Positions 36,122-43,242 of a DNA stretch of 64,000 bases are shown here, piece after piece; position 1 is the stretch's first letter, and each line of letters opens with the position of its first letter. The stretch lies in contig ONMA01000003.1 in the NCBI GenBank assembly GCA_900318815.1, positions 1-64,000 of the forward strand, given 5' to 3'. Both the position numbers and the translations under genes were made by a program. Below the pieces are notes generated by a model. That model was not told the origin of the DNA. It made no database searches and was given only the letters and a program-made list of their open reading frames with translations. This DNA comes from an uncultured Prevotellaceae bacterium (GTDB lineage Bacteria > Bacteroidota > Bacteroidia > Bacteroidales > Bacteroidaceae).

Positions 36122-36140
36122 AAAAAAAAGACTACCTTTG
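36109..36140 (+). promoter_or_regulatory. Promoter of the tRNA-Cys/tRNA-Ser pair
   Basis: TTTG (36109-36112), a 20-base spacer, TACCTTTG (36133-36140) followed by CACCCGC, 20 bases before tRNA-Cys. Confidence 0.82.
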
Positions 36141-36160
36141 CACCCGCTAACAAGAACCAC

Positions 36161-36232
36161 GGTGCCTTGGATGAGTGGCTTAGTCAACGGTCTGCAAAAC
36201 CGTCTACAGCAGTTCGAATCTGCTAGGCACCT
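36161..36232 (+). tRNA. tRNA-Cys (GCA)
   Basis: Acceptor GGTGCCT/AGGCACC, discriminator T as usual for cysteine, anticodon loop TCTGCAAA with anticodon GCA, T-loop GTTCGAATC. CCA is not encoded. Confidence 0.95.
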
Positions 36233-36244
36233 CAAAAACAAAAA

Positions 36245-36331
36245 GGAGAGTTGGCAGAGTGATCGATCGCGCTGGACTCGAAATCCGGTATACGCTTATG
36301 CGTATCGGGGGTTTGAATCCCTCACTCTCCG
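36245..36331 (+). tRNA. tRNA-Ser (CGA)
   Basis: Acceptor GGAGAGT/ACTCTCC, anticodon stem CTGGA/TCCGG with anticodon CGA, a long variable arm (TACGCTTATGCGTA) typical of serine tRNAs, and T-loop TTTGAATCC. It lies 229 bases before the recombinase fragment and is the likely border of the accessory island. Confidence 0.95.
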
Positions 36332-36346
36332 CTTATCAGCAAAAAT

Positions 36347-36371
36347 GGGAACCTTACGGGTTCCCTTTTTT
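36347..36371 (+). terminator. Terminator of the tRNA pair
   Basis: GGGAACC pairs with GGTTCCC around a short loop, followed by six T residues. Confidence 0.85.
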
Positions 36372-36372
36372 A

Positions 36373-36559
36373 GTGTCTGAATGCCAACTGCTTACGCTTA
36401 CAAGTCTTTGAAATAGAGGCTTATAAGGGGAAGGAGTTCTCAAAAAAACTTGTGGAATCATGCAATGTCATAATTGGTCTTGCAGCCCAAAAGTATTACA
36501 AAAAGAATTACAACACTCATGTGAACAAGTAATGTGTAATACTTTTAAATGTTATTAAC
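36373..36559 (+). other. Gene-less stretch with a decayed reading frame
   Basis: A frame ending at 36532 reads VFEIEAYKGKEFSKKLVESC and then NVIIGLAAQKYYKKNYNTHVNK without a usable start, while an ATG at 36380 in another frame gives MPTAYAYKSLK and stops. It looks like the tail of a gene broken by a frameshift. No family is recognised. Confidence 0.35.
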
Positions 36560-37601
36560 ATGAGGACAACACCAAATGTAGAGCTTATCTACAACCGCCG
36601 CCACACGGCGACAACAACGAAGGAGGCAGCCGTAGAGCTGCGAGTGTCATTCCGCAAGCAGCAGAAGTACATGGCCACTGGCATCAAGCTGCTGCCCAAG
36701 CATTGGCATAGGGGGCACGTTTCAGCCCGTACCGATGCCATTCTCATAAACCAGACACTTGACAAGCTGGTGAATGATGTGCGGAAAGTGATTTATGAGA
36801 TGATGGAAGAAGGTGACATCGATATCTTCACCATTCCCGACCGTCTGAACCGGATGCGTTCAGGTGGCATCTCCTTCCTCGACTACTGCGAGAAGCGTGC
36901 TGAAGTGCGCCGGTTCGGTAAGTCGGCCGACAGCAAGACTCGTTATGAGCGCTTTATGAGGAAATTCCGTGAGTGGGGAGGTATTAAGGATTGGGCCGAT
37001 ATCACCGAGGAGAAGATCATCGAGTTCGACAATTATCTGACCTCAAAGGGCATGAAGCCCTATTCGAAATGGAACAATTACCACCGTTTCCTCAACTCTT
37101 TCATCAACGATGCCATCAGCGAGGGTTATCTTCGACGCAATCCGTACCATTGGGTGAAGATTGAGAAGGACAAGTCGAGCGGCGGTATCGGGAAGTACCT
37201 CACGTCAGAAGAATTCAGCAAGATTTGCGATGTAAAACTTGGTACCGAGAGTCTGCAGCGTGTTCGCGACGTGTTCGTGTTCCAGACATACACCTGCCTC
37301 TCATACGTTGACCTTGCAGCGTTCGACCCGAAGAAGATCAAGGAAGTGAAGGGGAAGAAGGTCTACATCGAGAAGCGCGGGAAGACCAAGCAGACCTTTA
37401 CCATCCCCTTGCTGAGTCCTGCCCTGAAAATCCTGAAGAAGTACAAAAACAAGCTCCCTATTATAAGTAATGTAAAGTACAACGAGTATCTGAAGATAGT
37501 TGCACAGGCTGCAGGCATCGACAAGCCGCTGAGCAGCCATTGGGCCAGGCACACCGGAGCGACTTTGCTGCTGAACGAGGAAGGCGTTGACACAAAAGTT
37601 A
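36560..37601 (+). pseudogene. Tyrosine recombinase (integrase), C-terminally truncated
   Basis: About 347 residues of a Bacteroidetes-type phage/transposon integrase: arm-binding start (residues 1-50), SAM-like core-binding domain (about 105-205), and catalytic domain from about 215. The box-II region HWARHTGATLLLNEEGVD (about 327-344) is present, but the following LGH motif and the tyrosine nucleophile are gone. The position of the first catalytic arginine reads TCLSYVDL, with serine as in IntDOT-like enzymes. After residue 347 the open frame runs without a stop into a WYL-domain protein. A separate promoter and ATG lie there, so I treat this as two genes. Confidence 0.85.
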
Positions 37602-37653
37602 TTATAACCTTGAATTTTCTCAACCTATGTCTTGATAATTCACACCTTTTTGC

Positions 37654-37661
37654 TATCTTTG
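37654..37661 (+). promoter_or_regulatory. -7 box of the WYL regulator gene
   Basis: TATCTTTG followed by GCAGAAAA, 17 bases before the ATG at 37679, with CTTG about 19 bases upstream as a partial -33 box. Confidence 0.6.
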
Positions 37662-37678
37662 CAGAAAATTTCGGCGTT

Positions 37679-38590
37679 ATGGCAAAGAATCTATTAAACA
37701 AGTACGTATGGCTGGTGGAAACCATCTACAAGTTCAAGAAGATTTCTTTCGAAGAAATCAACCGTCGTTGGCTTGATAACGATATGAGTGAGGAAAAGCC
37801 TCTCTCCATACGCACGTTCCACAAGTGGCGTATTGCTATCGAGGAGATGTTTGGTCTTATTATTGAGAATGAGCAGGGTGGGCTGTATCGTTATTATATC
37901 CAAAATGCCGATGAATTACGAAGCGGCTCTATGCGTAGCTGGCTCTTTAATACGCTGACTGTCAGCAATCTGATGTTGGATAGCGTGAGCATCAAGGACA
38001 AAGTGCTGTTTGAGGAAAACCCTGATGGAGAGCAGTATCTCCCTGACATCCTCGAAGCCCTGAAAAAAAATCTACTGCTTGAAATGACCTATCAGAGCTA
38101 TTCACGCAATAAGGCTAATACTTTCGAGGTGGAACCCTATTGCCTGAAAGCATTCAAGCAACGTTGGTACTTGGTGGCTCGTAGCCCATATTACAATAAG
38201 GTGATGATATACGCCTTGGACCGAGTCGAATGGTTAGGATTAACCGATAAGAGTTTCAAATACCCCAAGGACTTCAATTCAGAGGTGTTTTTCTCAGATT
38301 GTTTTGGCATCATAGTAGACCCAAGTGTCAAAGTCGAGACCGTAAAATTCAAGGTGTCTGCAGCACAGGCAAATTACCTTCGCAGTCTGAGGCTTCATCA
38401 GACACAAAAGGAGATTGACCGGACAGATGAATATAGCATCTTCACCGTCAGGCTTCGCCCAACCTACGATTTTCGCCAGGAGATACTCTCGCAAGGTAGC
38501 GACATAGAAGTGTTAGAGCCCAAATGGTTTCGTGACGAAGTGGCTGGGATTTCAAGATGCGTATGGAACAAATACAAAAGTGACAAATAA
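37679..38590 (+). CDS. WYL-domain transcriptional regulator
   Basis: A 303-residue protein. The N-terminal helix-turn-helix-like region (MAKNLLNKYVWLVETIYKFK to about residue 75) is followed by the WYL ligand-binding domain, with LLEMTYQSYSRNKANTFEVEPYCLKAFKQRWYLVARS showing the W-Y-L core, and a WCX-type C-terminal domain. Such proteins sense nucleic acid or nucleotide ligands and often control phage-defence genes (BrxR and CapW are examples). It has its own promoter, is fused in frame with the upstream integrase remnant only through a lost stop, and lies 24 bases before the glycosylase-like gene, which it probably regulates. Confidence 0.85.
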   Translation: MAKNLLNKYVWLVETIYKFKKISFEEINRRWLDNDMSEEKPLSIRTFHKWRIAIEEMFGLIIENEQGGLYRYYIQNADELRSGSMRSWLFNTLTVSNLMLDSVSIKDKVLFEENPDGEQYLPDILEALKKNLLLEMTYQSYSRNKANTFEVEPYCLKAFKQRWYLVARSPYYNKVMIYALDRVEWLGLTDKSFKYPKDFNSEVFFSDCFGIIVDPSVKVETVKFKVSAAQANYLRSLRLHQTQKEIDRTDEYSIFTVRLRPTYDFRQEILSQGSDIEVLEPKWFRDEVAGISRCVWNKYKSDK

Positions 38591-38614
38591 GAAGCATCAA
38601 AATATAAAGCACTT

Positions 38615-40207
38615 ATGATTAATGGATTTAAAGTTATAACCCTTTGTGGTAGTACTCGCTTCAAGGAACAATTCTTGGAAGCACAAAAGCGCTTGACTCT
38701 TGAAGGTAACGTGGTTATCTCCGTTGGACTCTTTGGACACTCTGGAGATGATGAAGTTTGGAGCGAGGGAGCGAAAGAGATGTTGGATTGCCAGCATCTC
38801 GCAAAGATTGACTTGGCAGATGAAATCTTTGTCATCAACGTGGGTGGCTACATAGGCGACAGCACAAGACGGGAAATCGCCTATGCAGAATTCAAAGGCA
38901 AGACAATCTCTTATCTTGAAGAATGCAGAAAGCCCAGTCTTTATGATAACTATAAGGCCCTTGGCGAACTCCATGAGTCAGGCAAACTCTCAGATGAAGA
39001 TTTGAAAAATGCAGAACGTTGGTTTGACGAGAAACGGAAATCCGCTATTGCCGAATACAATGCTTGTATAGGCCCTTGGCCTTATCAATGGAAAAACATC
39101 GATGCTGTTGTTTGTGGAATCTTGCAGCAACATGGCCTTGTTTCTATAGATTATCACGACATCAAAGACTTCTACGATGCAGATTGTGTATATGAAGTTC
39201 GCATCAAAGGTAAAGGTGCCAACGATGAAGAGCAACTACAGAGCATTATCGACACCATCAAAAGTGAATACATAACCCAACTACGTCCATCAAAGAAAGT
39301 CGTTGCTACACTATGTAATTCTTCTAACCTTTCAAGCCAGATTGAAAAGTTTGCAGATTGTATGGACGGCTTAAATGTTGTTTGGCAGACAAGAAAAGAA
39401 TCTGAGATAGAAATGTCAATTGTATATATTACAAAAACAGTTCAAAATATGGAAAAAGAAACGAAAAAACAAGAATACGACAAATGGGTATCAAAAGTAT
39501 GCTCTTTCTTAGTTGAAGAAAGTAAGAAGTTGAATGTAACTTGCGGTACATTTCAATCAAAACCAATTTTAAATAAGCAACCAGACGTTGTCATTCTTGG
39601 TTATAACCCTCATGAAATAGGAAAACCTTTACCTTTCAATAAAATAAAGGAAAGATTTTATGAAGGAAATCCTTACTTCTATTCTGACGAAAGAAATGAA
39701 TGGCCAATGTGGGCACCATTGCGATGGTCATTTGAATGGGCTGGTTATACTAAGCCAACAGAAGATGGGAATTTTGTGTTTTTTAATGCTGTGTTTTTTG
39801 GAACTAACGATATTAGTGAATTTAAGAAACTACCACGCAGTAATGAAGTAATCAAAAAATGTCTTCAATATACAGGAGAGGTTATACAAAACATATTTAG
39901 GCCTAAATGTGTTGTATGTCTTTCTGTACCAGATTGTTTTGATAGTCTTAACAAGCAATTCCGTTTTTCTGATGTGAAAAGAATAAGTACTCTACAAGAA
40001 ACTGATGCTGATTTGATAGAGTTCGCATTGAATAAAGAACGCAATGGATGGATAACTAAATACGATTGCAAAAGGGTAATAAAGAAAGGTTCTTGGGATG
40101 GTATTCCTGTTTATGGTATTCCTCATCCAAGCGGTAGGATTTCTTATAATGACTTTGGTGCAATTGCTCTGTATTTAAGAAGTGAAATGCAGAAACTTGG
40201 AATATAA
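38615..40207 (+). CDS. Nucleoside deoxyribosyltransferase-like / uracil-DNA glycosylase-like fusion protein
   Basis: A 530-residue multidomain protein. Residues 1-103 resemble the nucleoside 2-deoxyribosyltransferase fold: ITLCGSTRFKEQF at the start and GDSTRREIAYAEF near 81-93, where the family has D-x-GT-x-x-E and a catalytic glutamate. Residues about 140-275 form a middle domain I do not recognise. Residues about 280-530 look like the uracil-DNA glycosylase superfamily: VVILGYNPHEIG (326-336) for the first motif and GIPHPSGRIS (501-510) for the His-Pro-Ser motif. An in-frame ATG at residue 279 could start the last domain separately. It follows the WYL regulator by 24 bases. The last third is visibly more A+T-rich. 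A defence role is inferred, not shown. Confidence 0.7.
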   Translation: MINGFKVITLCGSTRFKEQFLEAQKRLTLEGNVVISVGLFGHSGDDEVWSEGAKEMLDCQHLAKIDLADEIFVINVGGYIGDSTRREIAYAEFKGKTISYLEECRKPSLYDNYKALGELHESGKLSDEDLKNAERWFDEKRKSAIAEYNACIGPWPYQWKNIDAVVCGILQQHGLVSIDYHDIKDFYDADCVYEVRIKGKGANDEEQLQSIIDTIKSEYITQLRPSKKVVATLCNSSNLSSQIEKFADCMDGLNVVWQTRKESEIEMSIVYITKTVQNMEKETKKQEYDKWVSKVCSFLVEESKKLNVTCGTFQSKPILNKQPDVVILGYNPHEIGKPLPFNKIKERFYEGNPYFYSDERNEWPMWAPLRWSFEWAGYTKPTEDGNFVFFNAVFFGTNDISEFKKLPRSNEVIKKCLQYTGEVIQNIFRPKCVVCLSVPDCFDSLNKQFRFSDVKRISTLQETDADLIEFALNKERNGWITKYDCKRVIKKGSWDGIPVYGIPHPSGRISYNDFGAIALYLRSEMQKLGI

Positions 40208-40235
40208 TTGTCTATTTCTCCATAATATAATTAAG

Positions 40236-40266
40236 CCTCTGCCCCAAAACGGCAGGGGTTTCTTTT
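40236..40266 (+). terminator. Terminator after the glycosylase-like gene
   Basis: CCTCTGCC pairs with GGCAGGGG (one G-T pair), 7-base loop, then TTTCTTTT. It separates this gene from the next operon. Confidence 0.75.
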
Positions 40267-40273
40267 ATCTTTG
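40266..40273 (+). promoter_or_regulatory. -7 box of the three-gene unknown operon
   Basis: TATCTTTG followed by CATTG, 28 bases before the ATG at 40301. Confidence 0.58.
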
Positions 40274-40300
40274 CATTGCGAACAATAAAGATAAAAGATT

Positions 40301-41350
40301 ATGACTTTCAAAGAATTATTAAACAGCGTTACTTTTGAGGAGGTGGCTCCACACATTTTACGTATGTACCCAGATACGGAACATCAGCTGAAATGGTATA
40401 AGATTCATTTTGATATGCTGCGTCTGATGATGCCAAAGCGTCATGCTGATGCGAATAGTGATGTGTGTCATATTTCTTTGGAAGAGTGGACGAATGGGGA
40501 ACTTCACCTCGATGCTCATCCTATGGAGGGAGATTTGTGGGAACACTCATTGACAAAGGAAATCATTATTGCGCCAGACGTAAAGGCTACCAATGCTGAA
40601 ATAGCAGCCTGTTGCCTCTGGCATACCTCATTCTATGGTTTTGTACGAGAGCACTCGATGGATTATTTCAGATTGGGCGAAATTAGTATGGGTATCAAGG
40701 ATAGGTGGGATGACTCTAAATATTATAAGGCACGAGCAGAGAGATATTACTCCATCATCCGCAGAAATGGTGGCCACATCCCAACCATCAGAGAGTTGGC
40801 ACCGTCGAAGAAGTGCGAATTAATATGTCAATCCAAGAAGAATTTCGGTTCTATTGGCAGGTCGAAGAATAAGATTAAAAGAAAGAAACTGTTCCGCAGG
40901 CAGTTCTTGTGGTTTTACTATGAACGTATGATGAACATCGCAGGTTTTATTGTCCAGGCAATTCCGGCATTGGGTGACGAGAGAAACGATATGAGTATTG
41001 GGCAACTCTGTGATTTGTTCCAATCTGACCAGTTCTGTACAGAGACCGTCACGTCGTATGCTGATGAGCATTCGAATGGTGCTGAGTATTTATGCGAATT
41101 GCTGGAGATGGAAGACTTGCATACCAGATTAGACAAAATCGTGGCGTTTCTGACAACAGGAGAAAGACATCAGGAAATGACGGAAGACGAACAACGCTTG
41201 TGCAAACTCCTTGTTGGGGATTGCAAATATAGCGACATTCTCTTAGCTACAGATCCCTCATTAGGCAGACAAGTCCGCATCACTTATGCAACCTTCAATT
41301 CACAATATCCATTAATAAACGAACAATATGAAAAGGAAGAAGAGAGATGA
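40301..41350 (+). CDS. DUF6557-like protein, unknown function
   Basis: A 349-residue protein without signal peptide or membrane segment. The opening FKELLNSVTFEEVAPHILRMYPD and the later PMEGDLWEHSLTKEIIIAPDVKATNAEIAACCLWHTSFYGF match a Bacteroidales protein family that I recall as DUF6557. Function is unknown. A lysine/arginine-rich stretch (about 192-206, SKNKIKRKKLFRRQF) might bind nucleic acid. Its end overlaps the next gene by 23 bases, and that overlaps the third by 10, forming a tight three-gene unit inside the accessory island. Confidence 0.7.
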   Translation: MTFKELLNSVTFEEVAPHILRMYPDTEHQLKWYKIHFDMLRLMMPKRHADANSDVCHISLEEWTNGELHLDAHPMEGDLWEHSLTKEIIIAPDVKATNAEIAACCLWHTSFYGFVREHSMDYFRLGEISMGIKDRWDDSKYYKARAERYYSIIRRNGGHIPTIRELAPSKKCELICQSKKNFGSIGRSKNKIKRKKLFRRQFLWFYYERMMNIAGFIVQAIPALGDERNDMSIGQLCDLFQSDQFCTETVTSYADEHSNGAEYLCELLEMEDLHTRLDKIVAFLTTGERHQEMTEDEQRLCKLLVGDCKYSDILLATDPSLGRQVRITYATFNSQYPLINEQYEKEEER

Positions 41351-41645
41351 TGACTCTGAAAACTGGAGCTGTAAGAACGACTATCCAATAGAGGAAGTCT
41401 GGAATACTTATCACTATATCGCACAAGCGATTGTACCTCGTTTGAAAGCATTTAAGGCACTCGACAAACATGGACATGCACCAGGATTTAGTGATATAAA
41501 TACTTGGAATAAAGCAATTCAGAAGATGATAGATGCTTTTGAGTTACTGATGTATTATTCGATGAGTTCAGATAAAGACGAACAGCGTACCATCGAAGAA
41601 GGATTGGATTTGTTTCGTAAACATTTTCTTAATTTATGGGATTGA
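41328..41645 (+). CDS. Hypothetical protein (105 aa), middle gene of unknown operon
   Basis: Not recognised. A charged start (MKRKKRDDDSEN) precedes two or three predicted helices (EEVWNTYHYIAQAIVPRLKAF and NKAIQKMIDAFELLMYYSM), and the whole is soluble and acidic. It overlaps both neighbours, so translation of all three is likely coupled and the products may act together. Confidence 0.65.
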   Translation: MKRKKRDDDSENWSCKNDYPIEEVWNTYHYIAQAIVPRLKAFKALDKHGHAPGFSDINTWNKAIQKMIDAFELLMYYSMSSDKDEQRTIEEGLDLFRKHFLNLWD

Positions 41646-42286
41646 CTTATCAAAATATTAGCGACTATAGTATTGAGGCTATAGAGAGGGAAATCGTTCA
41701 GAGGTATAACGATTATCGTTGTTATGGCTCTGATGATGATGTATTGTTATCCTTGCGAAAACACATCATCAATAAGAAGGTACTGGCAAATCAGGAAGAA
41801 CTACTGCCTGACATTATCTCCTTCAATGACGCGTTACGAGAGGCGCTTCATGAAATGTACGAACGTGCACATCGTATCTGGGATAAAATGATACAGAACA
41901 TCGATGAGACTGATGGCGAAGAGATGGAGTTGACGGCTAAGTGCTATTTTGACTTCAACTATCCGAAACTGCATCCTATACAGGGTAAGGATCGACAGGA
42001 GTTGTGGCATGCGCTCTGTGATGGAGACCTAAACCCTATGTATGCTGATGGAATATCTATTCTGACTCTGACATTTCCAAGAGATGAAGGCTATACCTTT
42101 GATTCGTTCATTGGTATGGACTGTCCGCCTCCAAATTGGAATGAGGGACTTGATCCTGTACTTACAAAGGATTTACATCTTATCAGCCAGTTCCACAATC
42201 TCTTTCAGCACATGGAATTTGCAATTACTGATTTTATCTATGTGAGGAAGTTCAGAACGGAAATCAATATTGAAATATCCAAGTAA
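41636..42286 (+). CDS. Hypothetical protein (216 aa), last gene of unknown operon
   Basis: Not recognised. An N-terminal charged helical part (about 1-60) is followed by a region of alternating acidic residues and predicted beta strands, with the motif PPPNWNEGLDP (about residues 165-175). It has no signal peptide. It starts 10 bases before the stop of the preceding gene in another frame. Many genes of this kind accompany DUF6557-like proteins as partners, but that is an impression. Confidence 0.65.
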   Translation: MGLTYQNISDYSIEAIEREIVQRYNDYRCYGSDDDVLLSLRKHIINKKVLANQEELLPDIISFNDALREALHEMYERAHRIWDKMIQNIDETDGEEMELTAKCYFDFNYPKLHPIQGKDRQELWHALCDGDLNPMYADGISILTLTFPRDEGYTFDSFIGMDCPPPNWNEGLDPVLTKDLHLISQFHNLFQHMEFAITDFIYVRKFRTEINIEISK

Positions 42287-42527
42287 AAAGTTGCAACTCC
42301 ACCTCTTTTGCACAGAAAAAGCAGTCTTACGATCTGCCTTACTATCAAGGTTGAAACCTTCGATTTGACATTGAGCTATAATGCTCAGCCTGATGACTCG
42401 TTTATCATCGCGACTGAAGATAGATACCCCAAATGTGCAATTTTTAACGGGTAAAACAAAATTTCTCCGTAAGAAATTGTTGTTTTTAAAGAGTTGTTAC
42501 TATCTTTGCACAGCAAAATGTGTATTT
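42287..42527. other. Gap with protein-like remnants, no intact gene
   Basis: Both strands keep stretches of 45-55 codons free of stops. On the minus strand the frame includes IIAQCQIEGFNLDSKADRKT and continues to KRWSCNF, without a start codon. This may be an intergenic element widespread in Prevotella or a decayed gene; I cannot decide. The end of the gap carries the promoter at 42477-42508. Confidence 0.35.
42477..42508 (+). promoter_or_regulatory. Promoter of the AbiEi-like remnant
   Basis: TTG at 42477, a spacer of about 21 bases, TATCTTTG at 42501-42508, 20 bases before the ATG. Confidence 0.65.
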
Positions 42528-42662
42528 ATGGAAAAAATCACAGAGAGAATTGAGGCACAGGGTGGGATCATCTCCACCTCAGAGCTCAACGGGAAGGCTG
42601 AATATGAGCGACTGAGAAGGGCTGTGCAACGTGGCGAGGTGGTGAGATTTTACAATTTATAG
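42528..42662 (+). pseudogene. Truncated AbiEi-type antitoxin N-terminal domain
   Basis: A 44-residue frame, MEKITERIEAQGGIISTSEL and on to VQRGEVVRFYNL, matching the N-terminal winged-helix start of AbiEi-family antitoxins (helix, GG-turn, then the LRRAVQRGEVVR wing). The usual continuation with GxY and the rest of the antitoxin is missing. No AbiEii partner follows. The promoter is intact, so a peptide with a DNA-binding half-domain may still be made. Confidence 0.65.
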
Positions 42663-42701
42663 AACATATCTTTATATGATTTCAGAAGAAGTAAGCCGGA
42701 T

Positions 42702-42731
42702 GCAGCTCAATTCTCGAGAGAATTGAGCTGC
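42702..42731. repeat. 14-bp-arm palindrome with a related copy at 42772-42789
   Basis: GCAGCTCAATTCTC and GAGAATTGAGCTGC separated by two bases. A second, shorter palindrome CTCAATTCTCTCGAGAATTT lies about 45 bases downstream. The gap 42663-43042 has no gene otherwise. Confidence 0.75.
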
Positions 42732-42810
42732 AAGTATGCTGTTTAGTAAAGGAAAAGAGGTACTTTACGCCTCAATTCTCTCGAGAATTTAAGTGCAAAC
42801 AGGCAAGATT

Positions 42811-42893
42811 CCTGTCACCCTTCTGTCACCCTTGTCACCCTTTAAATAGGGTGCAAACGCCCTGTATATCGGCATTCTGTCACCCTGTCACCC
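42811..42893 (+). repeat. Five TGTCACCC repeats
   Basis: TGTCACCC at 42813, 42824, 42833, 42878 and 42886, two pairs or triplets around an AT-rich centre that also holds an inverted GGGTGCAAAC. Spacing is irregular (7-11 bases within groups). They lie between the AbiEi remnant and the hsdM remnant. Confidence 0.7.
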
Positions 42894-42971
42894 TTTTTTA
42901 AGAAAATCCTAGTATATAATTTTTATTCAGGCTCATTATCTTGAAAAAAGATTAAAACACATGCGTTATTG

Positions 42972-43002
42972 TTGGTTTTTGGGTGGAAAATGACTAAATT
43001 TG
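42972..43002 (+). promoter_or_regulatory. Promoter of the restriction-locus remnant
   Basis: TTG at 42972-42974, about 20 bases, TAAATTTG at 42995-43002, 40 bases before the hsdM start. Confidence 0.6.
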
Positions 43003-43042
43003 CGTCAAATTAAAGATATTACTATCAAATACAGGAGCAACA

Positions 43043-43240
43043 ATGATAACAGGCGAGATAAAAGCGAAGATAGACTTGATATGGGAAGACTTCTGGACGG
43101 GAGGCATCACCAACAGCATTAGCGTGCTGGAGCAGATGACCTACCTCTTCTTTATGAAGCTGCTCGACGATGCTCAGCAGAAGGCAGAGAGTAATGCCAA
43201 CCTGCTTGGCACCAGTCTGGTGAACCCGACGTTCCGCTGA
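43043..43240 (+). pseudogene. hsdM: 5' fragment of hsdM
   Basis: A 65-residue frame (MITGEIKAKIDLIWEDFWTG and on, with SVLEQMTYLFFMKLLDDAQ) that is the N-terminal helical domain of a type I DNA methyltransferase subunit. It stops at NPTFR. In full-length HsdM about 85 further residues precede the conserved VEGVDGLDMNNRDT block, and here that block starts at once in another frame, so an internal deletion with a frameshift broke the gene. Confidence 0.85.
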
Positions 43241-43242
43241 AG

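Noticed and set aside
36560..38590. Single 676-residue integrase-WYL fusion protein
   Set aside because: The integrase half lacks its tyrosine region, and the WYL half has its own promoter and ATG, so two units are more likely. The fusion is listed as a finding instead.
42811..42893. TGTCACCC units as a CRISPR array
   Set aside because: Repeats are far too short, spacing is irregular, and no cas gene is present.
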